Positions 39,040 through 51,001 of a DNA stretch of 64,000 bases are shown here, in pieces; the stretch's first letter is position 1, and every line of letters starts with the position of its first letter. Below the pieces are notes generated by a model. The model searched no databases. It was not told where the DNA came from and worked only from the letters and a program-made list of their open reading frames with translations. Where the stretch lies: contig JASAND010007804.1 of the NCBI GenBank assembly GCA_030248195.1, positions 34,923-98,922 of the forward strand, read 5' to 3'. The translations under genes and the position numbers were made by a program. Source of the DNA: Trissonchulus latispiculum. Taxonomy: Eukaryota; Nematoda; Enoplea; Enoplida; Ironidae.

Positions 39040-40440
39040 AAAATGCTGTATGATACTGACACAGTTTGTCAAAAATAAAATAGTAGCTTTTTCGGATCTC
39101 CTTTATGTTTAGAACCTCTCTTGCTAGATTCTTTGAACATTAAAACTCACAACACACATAACTCCTTCTACATTTAAAATACAGTATTACACTGGCACAG
39201 TTTGTCTCAAATAAAATAGTAACTTTTTCGGGTCTCCTTTACTTTCCCTGGTTGTAGGTTTTAGAAGCTGTCTTCCTAGATTCTTTGAAAGATTCTTTGA
39301 ACCTTAAGACTCACTATAAACTTTACTGCTTCAAAATTTAGAGTACAGTACGACACTGACAGGGTTTGTCTCAAATTAAATAGTAGCTTTTTCGAGTCTT
39401 CTTTACTTTCCCTGGTTGTAGGTTTTAGAAGCTGTCTTGCTAGATGCTTTGAACCTTAAGACTCACAATACACTAAACTGCTTCAAAATTTTGAATACAG
39501 TACGACACTGACAGGGTTTGTCTCAAATTAAATAGTAGCTTTTTCGGGTCTCCTTTACTTTCCCTGGTTGTAGGTTTTATAAGATGTCTTGCTAGATGCT
39601 TTGAACCTTAAGACTCACAATACACTAAACTGCTTCAAAATTTTGAATACAGTACAACACTGATACAGTTTGTCTAAAATTAAATACTAGCTTTTTCGGG
39701 TCTCCTTTACTTTCCCCGGTTGTAGGTTTTAGAAGCTGTCTTGCTAGATGCTTTGAACCTTAAGATTCACAATACACTAAACTGCTTCAAAATTTTGAAT
39801 ACAGTACGACACTGACAGGGTTTGTCTCAAATTAAATACTAGCTTTTTCGGGTCTCCTTAACTTTCCGTGGTTGTAGGTTTTTAGAAGCTGTCTAGATGC
39901 TTTGAACCTTAAGACTCACAATACACTAAACTGCTTCAAAATTTTGAATACAGTACGACACTGACAGGGTTTGTCTCAAATTAAATAGTAGCTTTTTCGG
40001 GTCTCCTTTACTTTCCCTGGTTGTAAGTTTTAGAAGCTGTCTTACTAGATGTTCTGAACCTTAAGACTAACAATACACTTAACTGAAAAAATTTTGAATA
40101 GAGTACGACACTGACACAGTTTGTGTCAAATTAAATAGTAGATTTTTCGGGTGTCCTTTACTTTCCCTGGTTGTAGGTTTTTAGAAGCTGTCTTGCTAAA
40201 CGCTTTGAATCTTAAGACTCACAATACACTTTACTGCTTCAAAAATGTTAATACAGTACGACACTGACACAGTTTGTCTCAATCGGGTCTCCTTTACTTT
40301 CCCCGGTTGTAGGTTTTAGAAGCTCTCTTGCTAGATGCTTTGAACCTTAAACACTCACAAAAGATTTTAAATACAGTATAATACTGACACAGTTACCAGA
40401 TGGGGTCTGCTGTTTTTCCCTGGTTATAGCTTAAATTTTG
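39040..40440 (+). repeat. ~150-bp tandem repeat, about ten copies
   Basis: The phrase GGGTCTCCTTTACTTTCCC recurs near 39,094, 39,231, 39,395, 39,546, 39,698, 39,851, 40,000, 40,150, 40,285 and, degraded, 40,402. The commonest spacing is 149-153 bp. Each unit also has ACAGTACGACACTGACA, GGTTGTAGGTTTTAGAAGC and TGAACCTTAAGACTCACAA. Central copies are the most alike and the ends decay. No open frame persists through it, so it is a satellite-like array. Confidence 0.92.
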
Positions 40441-41856
40441 GAAGCTCTCTTGCTGCGTAGTTTAAACCTTAGGTGCAAAACTTGTTCGAGCATTTAGTAA
40501 GTAATTACTTTCGGTTGCTCGACGACATGAGCCATCCTTGTCTATCTGTTTTGGTAGTGCTGACGGGTCGCAAAAATTTTTTTACTTTTCGTGGCAGGCA
40601 CCAAGAGAGAGCCTAATTGTGAAATTTGTATGTATAATTGACTTCATTGTGTTTCCAATTTTTGATTAAGTTTGAGCAGATAACGGAGCATTTCATAATG
40701 GCAATATTTTTAAAGTAATCTACTTAGTCTGTTTTTGAAATTACAAACATGTCATACTAAAATAGCTTCATAAAGGCTAGTTCCTCTCATATTACAGCAT
40801 GCTATACTTAGAATTAGAGGAAGTAGATACCTAAACGTTTACACAGGAAGTAGGGACGCAATTAAAAATTTACTTGTCCACACAGATTCGGCCCTCGGTC
40901 TCAAAGTTTATGTCAAAACCGTGGGCGTCAATATAGTGTCGAGAGCATAGGCTAAGGTGTGGGAAGTGAGGAGTGCAGACTCCCTCCGCCCCCAAAAAAG
41001 GGCAGACCCTCTCCAGAATGGAAAAATGGGTTCTCCGCGTTTTACCAAAAATTTATTTTTTTAGCAAATTTTAGCGATTTTTTCAAAAAATTTCTTAAAA
41101 AACATTAAAAGGTATAATTTTTCACTGTATCATCAAAAATTTCAGAAATTTGAAATTTTGCTAATTTTGGGGTAGATCCCCAGAACATTTTGGAATTTTT
41201 TAGGTGTAAACCTCTCGTTAGTCGAGGTAGACTTCTCGCAGATCCGGACCCTGTGTTAATGTATGGTCGAGAGACCCGTCCAGAATCAGATGTCATACAA
41301 AATCTATTGAAACACTCACACATGCATAATGTTGGTGTGAAAACTAGCAATTACGGTCTGCGATTCTACAAGTCTTCTCAACAACCATTCAAAGTAATTA
41401 TTACTTCTGTGTAGCGACTTCGGTCTGGAGCTATGAGTCATACTTCTAATTAGGTTAATTAATCAGTCTATTGTTGGTATTCCTTGTCGAGCGGCTGCGC
41501 GCCATTTTGTATATGACCATTTATGCCTATTATTGGATGCCAAGTAAATTGTAAGTTTATTAAATAAATACATTTGTACGCCAACATTGCCTAATGTTTG
41601 AATAGGATAGGAATTAGTTTAGGGATCTATTTCTGATCGGGAGTTGCACCCTCTCGAAGAACCTGCATTAATCGCTATTCAATTCCCGGTTTAGTTCCGG
41701 GCAGTAAACTCGGGGATTGATATTGGTACTATTACAGGAACTCTTTGTTGAAAACCCGCACAAAATGATAAATTCAGTCTCCGCCAACTATTGTACACCA
41801 ACTTAAACTTGAACCGGAACCAGTGTCATACCTGACAAGTTGCGTGACCGCATCAC
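40441..41856. other. Gene-free stretch before the integrase remnant
   Basis: AT-rich DNA. A segment near 40,950-41,030 is purine- and C-rich. No transposon termini, RNA gene or coding exon was recognised. The 5' part of the retroelement (protease, reverse transcriptase, LTR) was not found here. Confidence 0.35.
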
Positions 41857-42952
41857 CTTGCCCATGCCAATCACCCAGGTTGTTCAAAGATGAAGCAGTT
41901 GCTTAGACTGCGCTATTGGTGGTCCGGCCAGTCTACTGAAGTGAACAACTTTGTGGCTAACTGTATGCCTTGCCAGACATCTGATAAAGTGGCAAAATCT
42001 CTGCCCTCAACAATTCAGCGATTTCCTTAGACTGCAAAACCGTGGCAGAGACTTGGGATCGACATTCAAGGTCCTTATCACACTGCACCCATTGCATCCA
42101 GATTTCTGATGTGACTGATGAGTCCTGTGTGACATCACAGCCGGTGGATTTAAGTAGCAATGACCCATACAGTTACAACGGCTATAAAGTTCCTGAACTC
42201 AACATGTGCAAAATTTGGTCTACCTGCCGAACTAGTGACAGATAACGGACCTCAATTCACCAGCAGAGTTTTCAAAATGAGCCAATGTGGCATGAGCCAT
42301 AAATAACCGCAGTGTACAATCCGCAAGCTAATGGTTTGGTAGAAAGAGCTAACAGAACCCTAAAGGAAACTACTCAAACGAATCTCTGGAGGGATGTGAA
42401 TGGGACAAAGCCGTGCTTAAATAACTGATTTCTATGAGATCCACAAGTTCAAGAATAACAGGAAACTCACCGTCCTACCTGATGTTTAAATTTCAAGTTC
42501 GCACGAAATTGGATCCGGTTCCTAAAAAAGTTACGGTCAAGAAAAATCTGGCAACGTTCTAAAAGTTGGTGATTCGCACAAAGAAACTGCACAGACCAAA
42601 AGGCTAATCTCGATACAGTATGCAAGAAACTAAGTAACTGATATTAAGGGAAAGAAACAGTCCAACTCGAGGATGGTGCCATTTGGAATACACGAAAACT
42701 GGTCCGCACCATTCCATGATCCAAAGTTTCTAACAGCCAAGGATTGGATGTAGCTGACTACACGCCATTTGAATCGGATGATCAAGCTCCTGTGCCAGCA
42801 ATGCTTCCAGTACCGAAGCCAGAAATCGAGAATCCGAACCCACAACCAATACCCGTGGTTAATCCTGGAAGACCCCAAAGAAATCGAAGGCCGGCATTGC
42901 TGTATGATTCTCAATACAGAAGAACCTATGTCAAAAGAGCCTTCATTGACTA
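41857..42952 (+). pseudogene. Decayed Ty3/Gypsy-type retrotransposon integrase
   Basis: The fragment keeps the order of a Ty3/Gypsy integrase but in broken frames. It has an HHCC zinc-binding region (HANHPG ... CMPCQ), the core with GIDIQGPY (first Asp), LVTDNGPQFTS (second Asp) and NGLVERANRTLKE (Glu), then a C-terminal NSPSYLMFKF region. Several stops and frameshifts interrupt it (for example after the first-Asp motif). Reverse transcriptase and LTRs were not seen. It is a dead, 5'-truncated copy. Confidence 0.82.
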
Positions 42953-45911
42953 GATATTTTCCCAGTGGAGAGACGAATGTGGTAACACAGAAAACTAAAA
43001 AAAAACAAATTTATATATAAAGATATGATCAGCATATGTATTGAAGTTAGTTAATGTAACTGTGTAGCCACACATATATATAATTCAACTGAACACAGAA
43101 ATTGACTCCTTTCATAAATTTAAAGATAACTCATGAATAGCCTGAGGAAAACTTAGCAGGTGATTAGCAGATACTACAGTTCTTGTACTATCATAATGGC
43201 ACAAAATGCCTATAGCTGATTGGTTCGAATTCAAAAATGCAGCCTTTTCATTGGTCATTCTTTGGTAATGCTTACCATTTGCTAAGCAACCGCTAAACTG
43301 ATGATCACATTTGGTGCAAACGACCGTCGGTGTGCAGCAACTTAGCTGCGATATTCTCGCAAGGACTCAAACTCAAATTCAAATTGGTATGTCTAGATCT
43401 AGTCAGCAAAAATATATCATACATGGGTAATGAGCACAGCCTCCGAGCTCACTGGGCGGATTGATACTTTTTTAATCATGTACCATACATATCGAAAATA
43501 TAAATGTATGTATTACAAAATAAAAATAAAATGTCTGTTGCGCACTGAGCGGGAATAATGTTTGCTGCCCAGGGCAAATTTTTCCTTGTCTGAACATGTG
43601 CAGGTGCATTGCCCATGCGTTTCCTTGTCTGAGCATGTGCCCAAGCATTATTGGGGTTTTGGTGGGTAACCTCAGTTATATGCCCACAAGACATGTGCAG
43701 GAAGCGAAATTTCGATAAATAGGAATGCTGGGTGGAAGAGGAGTGAACGACCGCTCTGGGGGACCTACAGGCACAAGGCTGAAGCCCAGACATGCGCAGG
43801 AGGGGAAGTTCTGGGGGGGGGGTGAAGGGCGGCCGATGGCCGCCGAAAAACCGGATTTTTACGGTTTTATCGGAAAAATCCGGATTCTGGGGGGGGGGGA
43901 AGGGACCCCTCGGGGGGGGGGTGAGCTCAGGTCTGGGGGGGGGGTGAAACCCCCCCCCAAAATCCCCCAAGCACACGTATGCTGAAGCCACAAACATAGG
44001 TAGTATCGTACCCACGAGCACTCGGAGCCTTTTCCTTAGAAACGTTCGAGTGATGGAATCTACAGCCAGACCCATGCTAGTTGATGAGTCTAGCGTCCCG
44101 TATAATATTATGACTTGACAAACTAGCAGTGCTGGTTCGAGTACTGGCACTGCGAATGCGAGTTTGCAAAAAAATAGCTATCATTAAAAATCGCTAGCAC
44201 TTATGCTGACTGCGAGTGCTAGTGTACCCAAAAAGTTCCATACCGTAAAATATCTGAGTGTCTATTTGTTTCTTCTCACTGATAGACAACGCTCTCCGTT
44301 TCTCCACGTTATCCTATTCAACATGCATAGGTTTATTATTAAAAATCACGTAAACCGGTAAAGCTACACCAAGAGGGCGAGTTGCCTATTTCTGCCTTAT
44401 GAATATAGGTTGGCAATAAAAAATAATGCAGACTTATTGAGCCAGAGTCTGTCTGTGAAAGAAAACGTTGCCTGGCTACCACTAAATTTCAGGCATCAGT
44501 GAGGCCATGGGTCCAGGCTTGTGTTAAGTTTGGACTTTATAGCTGCAGTTTCCATACCAGTTCTATACAACACGATAAGCTTAAAACAATAATGGTGCAG
44601 ATCAGTTGATCTCCACTAGTACGATGACAATACCTGGACATCCGATTCTCTAGATTACATTCAGATTGCAGATACAATTTCAACTAATGTGGTCTGAAAC
44701 TGGTCGTCATTTTGGTTCTGTTTGATTCTCAGAATCAAAACCCCCATGTCGTAGGTACCCAAAATTGATAGCTTAAAGTCAAACGATCATACCACAAAAC
44801 AGTTTATGTATTGTCTGAACGAACTGGCCAACAAGCTATAAGAATACATTTAAATTTGAAAAATGGGAACTTCGAATTGCTTTAATGTTGACAATTGAAT
44901 GGAATTGCTTTAATATGAAAGATGCTGCTAACAGTTGAAGTAAAGGAGTAAACTCAGTGTCGGACTAGTATTTAAGAAGGGTTGTTGAGGATTTTGCTAT
45001 TCAGCACACTTCCTGAAGGAGTCAGGTCTCTGTTCACACACTCTACCTACCACCTTATGATCTTCTTGTCAGCAAGATGCCGATCAAAATGTCCGCCAGT
45101 CATATGCCTAAGCCTAGATACCAGTGGTGAATTCTGGTGTGTAAAGTATTCTGGTAATACTAAAAAATTCAGGTGTGTAAAGACAACGTGTCCTATAAGA
45201 CCAGCCGCAAGCATTTCCATCAATGAACTTTCGGCACGCCAAATTCCTACTTGGTGGTGTACTTGGGTGTGTACTGTCTCAGTTTTACGCTGCTAGGCGT
45301 TGCTATCCTTGTCGGATAATGTACCTGTAGGAGCAATATTGGAATTTAAAAGCCCTTTTCTTGAAGAGCGTCCAAAACTAGGAGTGGCAAGGACTTAAAC
45401 TAGGACTTAAAGCCTGCTGCTTCCTTTAAAGCCTTTGTGGGCTTTTTCAAGTTTTTGAAGGACATAATTTTTGAAAAGCGTCACCACCCATTGTCCTGGT
45501 ACTGCTTTCCTTTAAATTTAACGTATTTTATTTAGGCAATGGAAACGAAACTTAAATCCTAAATCGTCCTAAATTTCAGGAACATTTGATGAATTTTTGA
45601 CAGTTTAACTTTTTGATTTTACTCACAGGTGAAAACATAAACCTTATTACAATTTGCTGTCAAACTTTAGCACACGAATACCGTGATCCTGTTTATTGTA
45701 CATAAGTCGAACTATCGTATCAAAACTAAAACAAACAATATTGTCTTTGACATCTAACAGCCGCGCAATGCAGGATACAGTATACAATTTACTAAAATTA
45801 ACGTCGGAATGATGCTCCTTTTAGGGACCGACTAGTTTGGTAATCGACATTTACACAACAACATCATACCAGGAAAATAACACAGTGCTTCGCCACTCTG
45901 CTTGTAAATAC
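42953..45911. other. Gene-poor stretch with one G-rich tile
   Basis: Mostly AT-rich without recognised genes. At 43,803-43,982 a G-run tile ending CACACGTATG resembles the CATAGGTG family. Short open frames around 43,476-44,150 (minus) and 44,982-45,296 (plus) have compositions consistent with non-coding or repeat DNA. Confidence 0.4.
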
Positions 45912-46715
45912 GGTGTTGTCCCGTTAACGCGCACAGAATACTAACTTCTAAATTTGAGTCCCGTTAACGCGCAAGTCCCAATAGCGCGCTTTGACCTTTG
46001 ACCTGCAATAAATGGCACGTTAACGCGCTGGTATTGTTTTCTGTTTCTCTGTGTTGTTCCGTCAAATTTTGGAAATAGGGAAGTTTTAATCCTAAAGGTG
46101 AATCCTAAAGAAGAAGAAATGCATAACATTACAGAAAATGCACTACGGTAGAATTTGCTAAAATATTGATTGATGAGGAGATTCCATCATTAAATAAGGT
46201 TTACCTTAAGTTGAATACTTATGTCTAGTTTTGGATTTTCCACCAGTGATATTAGGCATTACTAAGTATGGTGGAGAAAGTGTTATTTATTCCTCAAATA
46301 TTGATCCTAACATAGGTTAACATAGGTTACATAGGCTAATTTTAAGGTTGTATTATGTTATTTAGGTTATTTTAAGGTTATTTAAGCTGATTTGTATTAA
46401 CATATGAATGAATGCGTGAATGTGAATGTGCTGTTGTGTGTTAAAACTGTTGTTGTTGTTGCTCCTGCTGCTGTGTTAAACAAAATGTTAAATTTGTGTT
46501 AAATAAAAAAATTAGTTTTTTGACTGCTTTGACGGAGTTTTCAATTTCTTTGAACCATAAATGTATGTATCTATCCATATTTAAGTGACTGCGCGTTAAC
46601 GGGACTAGCGCGCTAACGGGACCTGCGCGCTAACGGGACGATAATAACTATCCTTTGATTTGTTTTTGAAAAGACTAGTGCGCGCTAACGAGACTTGCAC
46701 GTTAACGGGAGCGAA
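45912..46715. mobile_element. DNA transposon-like element with iterated CCCGTTAACGCGCA subterminal motifs
   Basis: The motif CCCGTTAACGCGCA or close variants occurs about three times at the left end (45,919-46,030) and, reverse-complemented, about five times at the right end (46,588-46,710). The span is bordered by a direct 10-bp TTGTAAATAC (45,902-45,911 and 46,716-46,725), compatible with a Mutator-like target duplication. No transposase is visible in the ~800 bp. Confidence 0.65.
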
Positions 46716-47205
46716 TTGTAAATACTGCACTGTAGTCGGCTTGCAGCGTATAGAAATGTCAGCTGTCTCCTCAGGCTGGTGACAGAGCCTAGTGTAAAGT
46801 TTTTATGCTAGTTGCAATAAATATCAAGTAAAACAAACAATATTGTCTGCAAAAGGTTAAATGTTGTCAGAGCAACATATTTATAAATTGTATCCCTGCT
46901 GAACAGCGTGATTATTTTTAAAATGAAGAAACTGAGATTTAGCAAAAGATGTCCAAACTTGGCCAAGTATTTGATTTGCAGTTTACTGCATCTTCAATAA
47001 ACTCTTCAAGAATTTTCAATGTTCGCATGCCAACTGACGCTTGCTTATCTTCATAATGCCAATCTGTTCTTCAACATGCAATATTTAGTGCAAAAGATTT
47101 AGGTTTCCTTTGGACAACATTTACAATCAGCCAATTATTCTATTTGGGGTTACTCCGGGGGTCCTTAGAATGTATTCTTCTTATGTCCTAATGTAAAGTC
47201 CTAAT
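46716..47205. other. Spacer between two DNA elements
   Basis: AT-rich sequence with no recognised gene, RNA or repeat. Confidence 0.35.
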
Positions 47206-48589
47206 TAAGCATGGGCACGAATATCGAATAATTTGCGAATAATTTGATATTCGCGAATACCACGAATATTCGAATAGTCGTTTACTATTCGCAAATAGTT
47301 AACGAATAATTCGATGAACGAATATTCGAATAACTCGAGCGAATATTCAAGTTATTCGTTAATTTCAAAGAAAGTATCCAAAATTCAGGCGAATTGTCGG
47401 AGATTTTGCTGGCTTCTGCATTAAAATAAAACTGAACTCACAAGGAATAAAATATATTTATGTGTACTGAATTTGCAAAGTTCTTTAGTAGTTTTGTCCT
47501 AAAAGTTGTATACATGCACACTGGTCTTACATGATTGAGATTACAACAGCTTTTGTAGTTGACCAAATAATATTTTATTGCACTTTAACTGGCACGTTGC
47601 GTTCCAGAGCACATTGTTGCACTATTGGCACTTTCAATGTCTTGACCGTTTGTGTACTGTTGTTCTGATCCATTTCAACCAGATTATCGCTCAATTTTAC
47701 CAAGTAAAACTGGGTTCCATGAACACCATTCCACTATGTTGACCATGACCACATAAATGCTGTGACTGTAAAATAGTTTGCTGCCGCTATGTGCTCCCAG
47801 ATGAGTTCTTGAGCTTATTCATAAACTTTCAGTAGTTAAACGTGCATGCAAATGTAAACTAAGACTTAGTGATTGCCGTTTTTGAATTCTAATATCATAA
47901 ATCTTAAATCATCTTAAATATGAAAATACATAATGTTATGGGTCTCTGTTGAATATGCACTAGAAGTGGCTTTACTGTACTTATGCATATTTAACTTCTG
48001 CCTACTGTTTGAAGTTACCGCTTTGCGATAACAAAACTGTATACTGTCCTTCTGCCTACAAATCAAAGCTACAAATTTCACTTGTGCCTACAATTTTACC
48101 TGTACTAATCAGAACTGTCCTCCCACAAATGCCTACCCTAATGTTTAGATCTTTTACAAACAAAAGAATAAAGATTTCTGTCAAAGCAACAAGAAAGGTT
48201 AAATATTAAACTCAAGGAATCAAGGTGACGTAGGGCCTTTTCAAGAAAGAGTAGTGTAGAGTAGAATAGAGTTAAAATAAACTTTTCATGAAACCTTGGA
48301 GTTAATTTTAACTCTACGTGTTTTAACTCTGTTTAACCCAGCTGGTTTAAAAACTAGAGGGTTAAAAAGAGTTAAAGATATCAAAGTTAAAATTAACTCC
48401 ATGGGCCTTTTCAAGGAAGGATAGAGTAGAGTAGGGTAGAGCAAAAATTAAAAATTAAAAATTTTGAATAAAAATTCGAATTATTCGCGAATTTCGAATA
48501 CCTCGAATAATTCGTGAATTATTCGAATAGTATCCCACGAATAGTGACGAATATTCGAATACCAGTTTTGCTATTCGTGCCCATGCTTA
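47206..48589. mobile_element. TIR transposon with GAATATTCGAATA repeats and near-perfect 8-bp duplication
   Basis: The element begins TAAGCATGGGCACGAATA and ends TATTCGTGCCCATGCTTA, 18-bp perfect terminal inverted repeats. Flanks are GTCCTAAT (47,198-47,205) and GTCCCAAT (48,590-48,597), an 8-bp duplication with one mismatch, fitting hAT-type insertion. Both subterminal regions are rich in GAATATTCGAATA-like palindromes. No transposase ORF. Confidence 0.82.
48230..48445. repeat. Nested repeat with GGGCCTTTTCAAG at both sides
   Basis: GGGCCTTTTCAAG followed by AG-rich GTAGAGTAG-type sequence occurs at about 48,233 and 48,413 in the same orientation. The unit between contains inverted AACTCT/AGAGTT blocks. 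It lies inside the 47,206-48,589 element, so it is probably a secondary insertion or local duplication. Confidence 0.5.
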
Positions 48590-48597
48590 GTCCCAAT

Positions 48598-49320
48598 ATG
48601 TATTCTATTATGTACTCTTGGTACTATGAAACTGTGAAATTTTAAGCGACAGCTAGCGTGTAAAATTTTTCACTGCTGAACCCACCTTTTTCACCTGCTT
48701 ACGTATGAACCCAATCTTGAAAGAATTTCGCCTATAATCAAGGTAGACCTTTCAGAAGATCTACTTCTGAATTGAGGTGGAACAATGTTACAGAGCTAAC
48801 CAGTATGCAAGTATCCGACCATTGTTGATCTGCGGATTTGGCAGCAAAAATATTCTGAAGACTATAACACTAAACTCAAGTTTCGTTCGCTTTACAAAAT
48901 TGAGCATAGAATAATTTTTGAGCATTGACTACTGAAATTTAAAGGTCCACTAAAGAGTATTGCCCCTTTTGGGGCCAACTTGCTGTATTTATCATTGTGG
49001 TGAAATTACGACAAAACTTGAAAACGTTAATTTTCTTTTAATAATCACAAATATATCACTACATGTAAACTGTTTTTTTGAGTTGCAAAAGTATTGTGAA
49101 ACACCTTTTCCCAGTCATAATAATGAATTACCCCACCTTCAGTTGTATTATTAAATTCGGGGCCTATTTCGATCGCTATTTTGGGGCTTGCCCACCTATT
49201 CTCTACTCACCCTTTTAGCTTTTCTAATTACTTTTTTATTAATCACCCTATCTCTTTTTAATCTCAACTCACTCCTTCGTCCCGTTTTGTTCATCCACTG
49301 CCCCTTTATTTGGCTAGCAA
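48598..49320. other. Gene-free stretch
   Basis: AT-rich. No coding exon or element boundary recognised. Confidence 0.35.
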
Positions 49321-49581
49321 TTTATGTGTCTCACAAGGGGGGGGGGGTTCGTAGATGCGTCTCGCATTACGCATTCATGTGTCTCACTCTACTTTCGTTG
49401 TTTATGTGTCTCTCGTTTACGCCATTCATGTGTCTCACTTTGTTGTCGCGCGTTTTATGTGTCTCCCGTTTCAGCCATTCATGTGTCACTTTTAGTTGCC
49501 TTCGTTTCATGTGTCTCTTTCTCGCCGTTTATGTGTCTCACCCAGTTAAATTGCCTTGCTTTCCGCATTTTATGTGTCTCA
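49321..49581 (+). repeat. Alternating TT(T/C)ATGTGTCTC array
   Basis: The 12-mer TT(T/C)ATGTGTCTC starts at 49,321, 49,374, 49,401, 49,425, 49,454, 49,478, 49,506, 49,528 and 49,569, with a degenerate copy near 49,350. T and C variants mostly alternate, giving a dimer of about 53 bp. The intervals (15-25 bp) are related (CGTTT, GCCA) rather than unique. It is followed by a TG-rich microsatellite to about 49,680. Confidence 0.85.
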
Positions 49582-49599
49582 CTGTTGGTGTTACTCTTC

Positions 49600-49680
49600 C
49601 TGTGTGTGTGTGTATGTATGGTTGTGTGTGTGCCCGCGTGTGTGTATGTTTGTATGTATGTGCATGGTTGTGTGTTGTTT
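49600..49680 (+). repeat. TG/TATG-rich microsatellite
   Basis: TGTGTGTGTATGTATGG-type sequence continues imperfectly for about 80 bp after the TTYATGTGTCTC array. Confidence 0.75.
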
Positions 49681-49765
49681 TTTGTCAAACTCTTCCACGG
49701 CCTTCTCCTCTTTATATTATTTTGCAAATAACTGATTATTTGAAGTTCATACCTGAACAGTCTCC

Positions 49766-50085
49766 CTAGTGTAGTGGCTATGTTTCTCGTTTACCTCTCG
49801 CAAGGTGCGTTGTTCAATTCCTGGTTGCAACGCCTTTTTTATTTTGCTCTGTTATGTCCTACTTAAGTTTGTATTGGTTTCTAGTGTGTACGTTGTAATT
49901 TGTAATAGTGAAGGGCGTAACACAACGCTGCCTGAGTACACCAGATTCTCTTCTCTAGCAAATCCAAAAGACACATTCAAATCGGACACTTCAATCTACA
50001 AATTTTGGCCGCAAGATTCCTACAGCTCGATACAGACAACAAATATAAGCTGACACTGAGTTAAGTGAATAAAACTGAGCTAAAT
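49766..50085 (+). repeat. SINE: tRNA-like head plus conserved tail
   Basis: The head contains CTAGTGTAGTGGCTATGTTT (A-box, Val-like D-arm) and GTTGTTCAATTCCTGGTTGC (B-box region). The tail at about 49,965-50,085 (CTACAAATTTTGGCCGCAAG, AAATATAAGCTGACACTGAG) is shared with 51,570-51,690. The same head occurs at 51,002-51,078, so both are copies of one family. Confidence 0.65.
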
Positions 50086-50498
50086 CTAATTCATTTGTGG
50101 TTTGGGTTGAAAAGGGCTGCTACCTAACAGAATGTGTATCTGTATAACTATATATGTGCAACTATATATCTGCATAAACTGTATAACAATCTGCACAACC
50201 AGGGACAGTTGCCCCGATTACTGGCTTCCTACCTAAAGTAATTAGCTGGACAAGGGAAATGTTCGTCTAGCAAGCGAAATCTGGTAAGTTTTACGCATTT
50301 TAGACAGCTGCCCAATGTTTGCGATTATTTTTTATCTTGTTGCAAAACCACCACATTTCTGCTCTGATGATGTACAGATCTCGCTAACGTATATAAACCT
50401 ACTGTGGAGCTGCAGTATCAATCGTATGGGTTTCATCTAGCTCATGAATAAAGAAACTACTCTACAGTTAACTGAAAGTTTAAGCTGACAAAATGTAG

Positions 50499-50572
50499 GG
50501 TTCTGTTAGTCTAGTGAATAAGACTCTCGCATTGCATGCGTTTGGGCCCTGGTTTCAATTCCCAGCAGAACT
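50499..50572 (+). repeat. tRNA-like unit, copy 1 (anticodon position TGC)
   Basis: Seventy-four nucleotides starting GGTTCTG and ending CAGAACT pair as a 7-bp acceptor stem with one G-U. A 7-nt loop ATTGCAT would present TGC (Ala). The T-loop reads TTTCAATT rather than TTCGAAT and the T-stem has a mismatch, so a functional tRNA is doubtful. It is likely a SINE head. Confidence 0.5.
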
Positions 50573-50838
50573 GCATTTTAATTTTTAACAAGTCTATATA
50601 TATGTCTAGCAAGCGAAATCTGGTAAGTTTTACGCATTTTAGACAGCTGCCCAATGTTTGCGATTATTTTTTTATCTTGTTGCAAAACCACCACATTTCT
50701 GCTCTGATGATGTACAGATCTCGCTAACGTATATAAACCTACTGTGGAGCTGCAGCATCAATCGTATGGGTTTCATCTAGCTCATGAATAAAGAAACTAC
50801 TCTACAGTTAACTGAAAGTTTAAGCTGACAAAATGTAG

Positions 50839-50912
50839 GGTTCTGTTAGTCTAGTGAATAAGACTCTCGCATTGCATGCGTTTGGGCCCTGGTTTCAATT
50901 CCCAGCAGAACT
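50839..50912 (+). repeat. tRNA-like unit, copy 2 (anticodon position TGC)
   Basis: Identical to the copy 340 bp upstream, including the altered T-loop. The identity reflects recent tandem duplication and not independent selection. Confidence 0.5.
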
Positions 50913-51001
50913 GCATTTTAATTTTTAACAAGTCTATATATATCTCCCCTACGCTCTGTGTGTCCGACCGGCAGGGGTAGCGGGCTAGCTTGATACGTGA
51001 A

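Larger units (their letters stand above)
50265..50943 (+). repeat. 339-bp tandem duplication carrying a tRNA-like sequence in each copy
   Basis: Copy 1 (50,265-50,603) and copy 2 (50,604-50,943) are almost identical, with one extra T in copy 2 and a T/C difference near GCAG(T/C)ATCAATC. Each includes a tRNA-like unit (50,499-50,572 and 50,839-50,912). Confidence 0.95.

Noticed and set aside
44982..45296. 104-codon frame near 45 kb
   Set aside because: No ATG-supported start, no domain, Cys/Ser-rich composition of chance type.
49321..49581. CRISPR-like repeat-spacer look of the TT(T/C)ATGTGTCTC array
   Set aside because: Repeats are only 12 bp, the spacers are related to one another, there are no cas genes and the DNA is eukaryotic.
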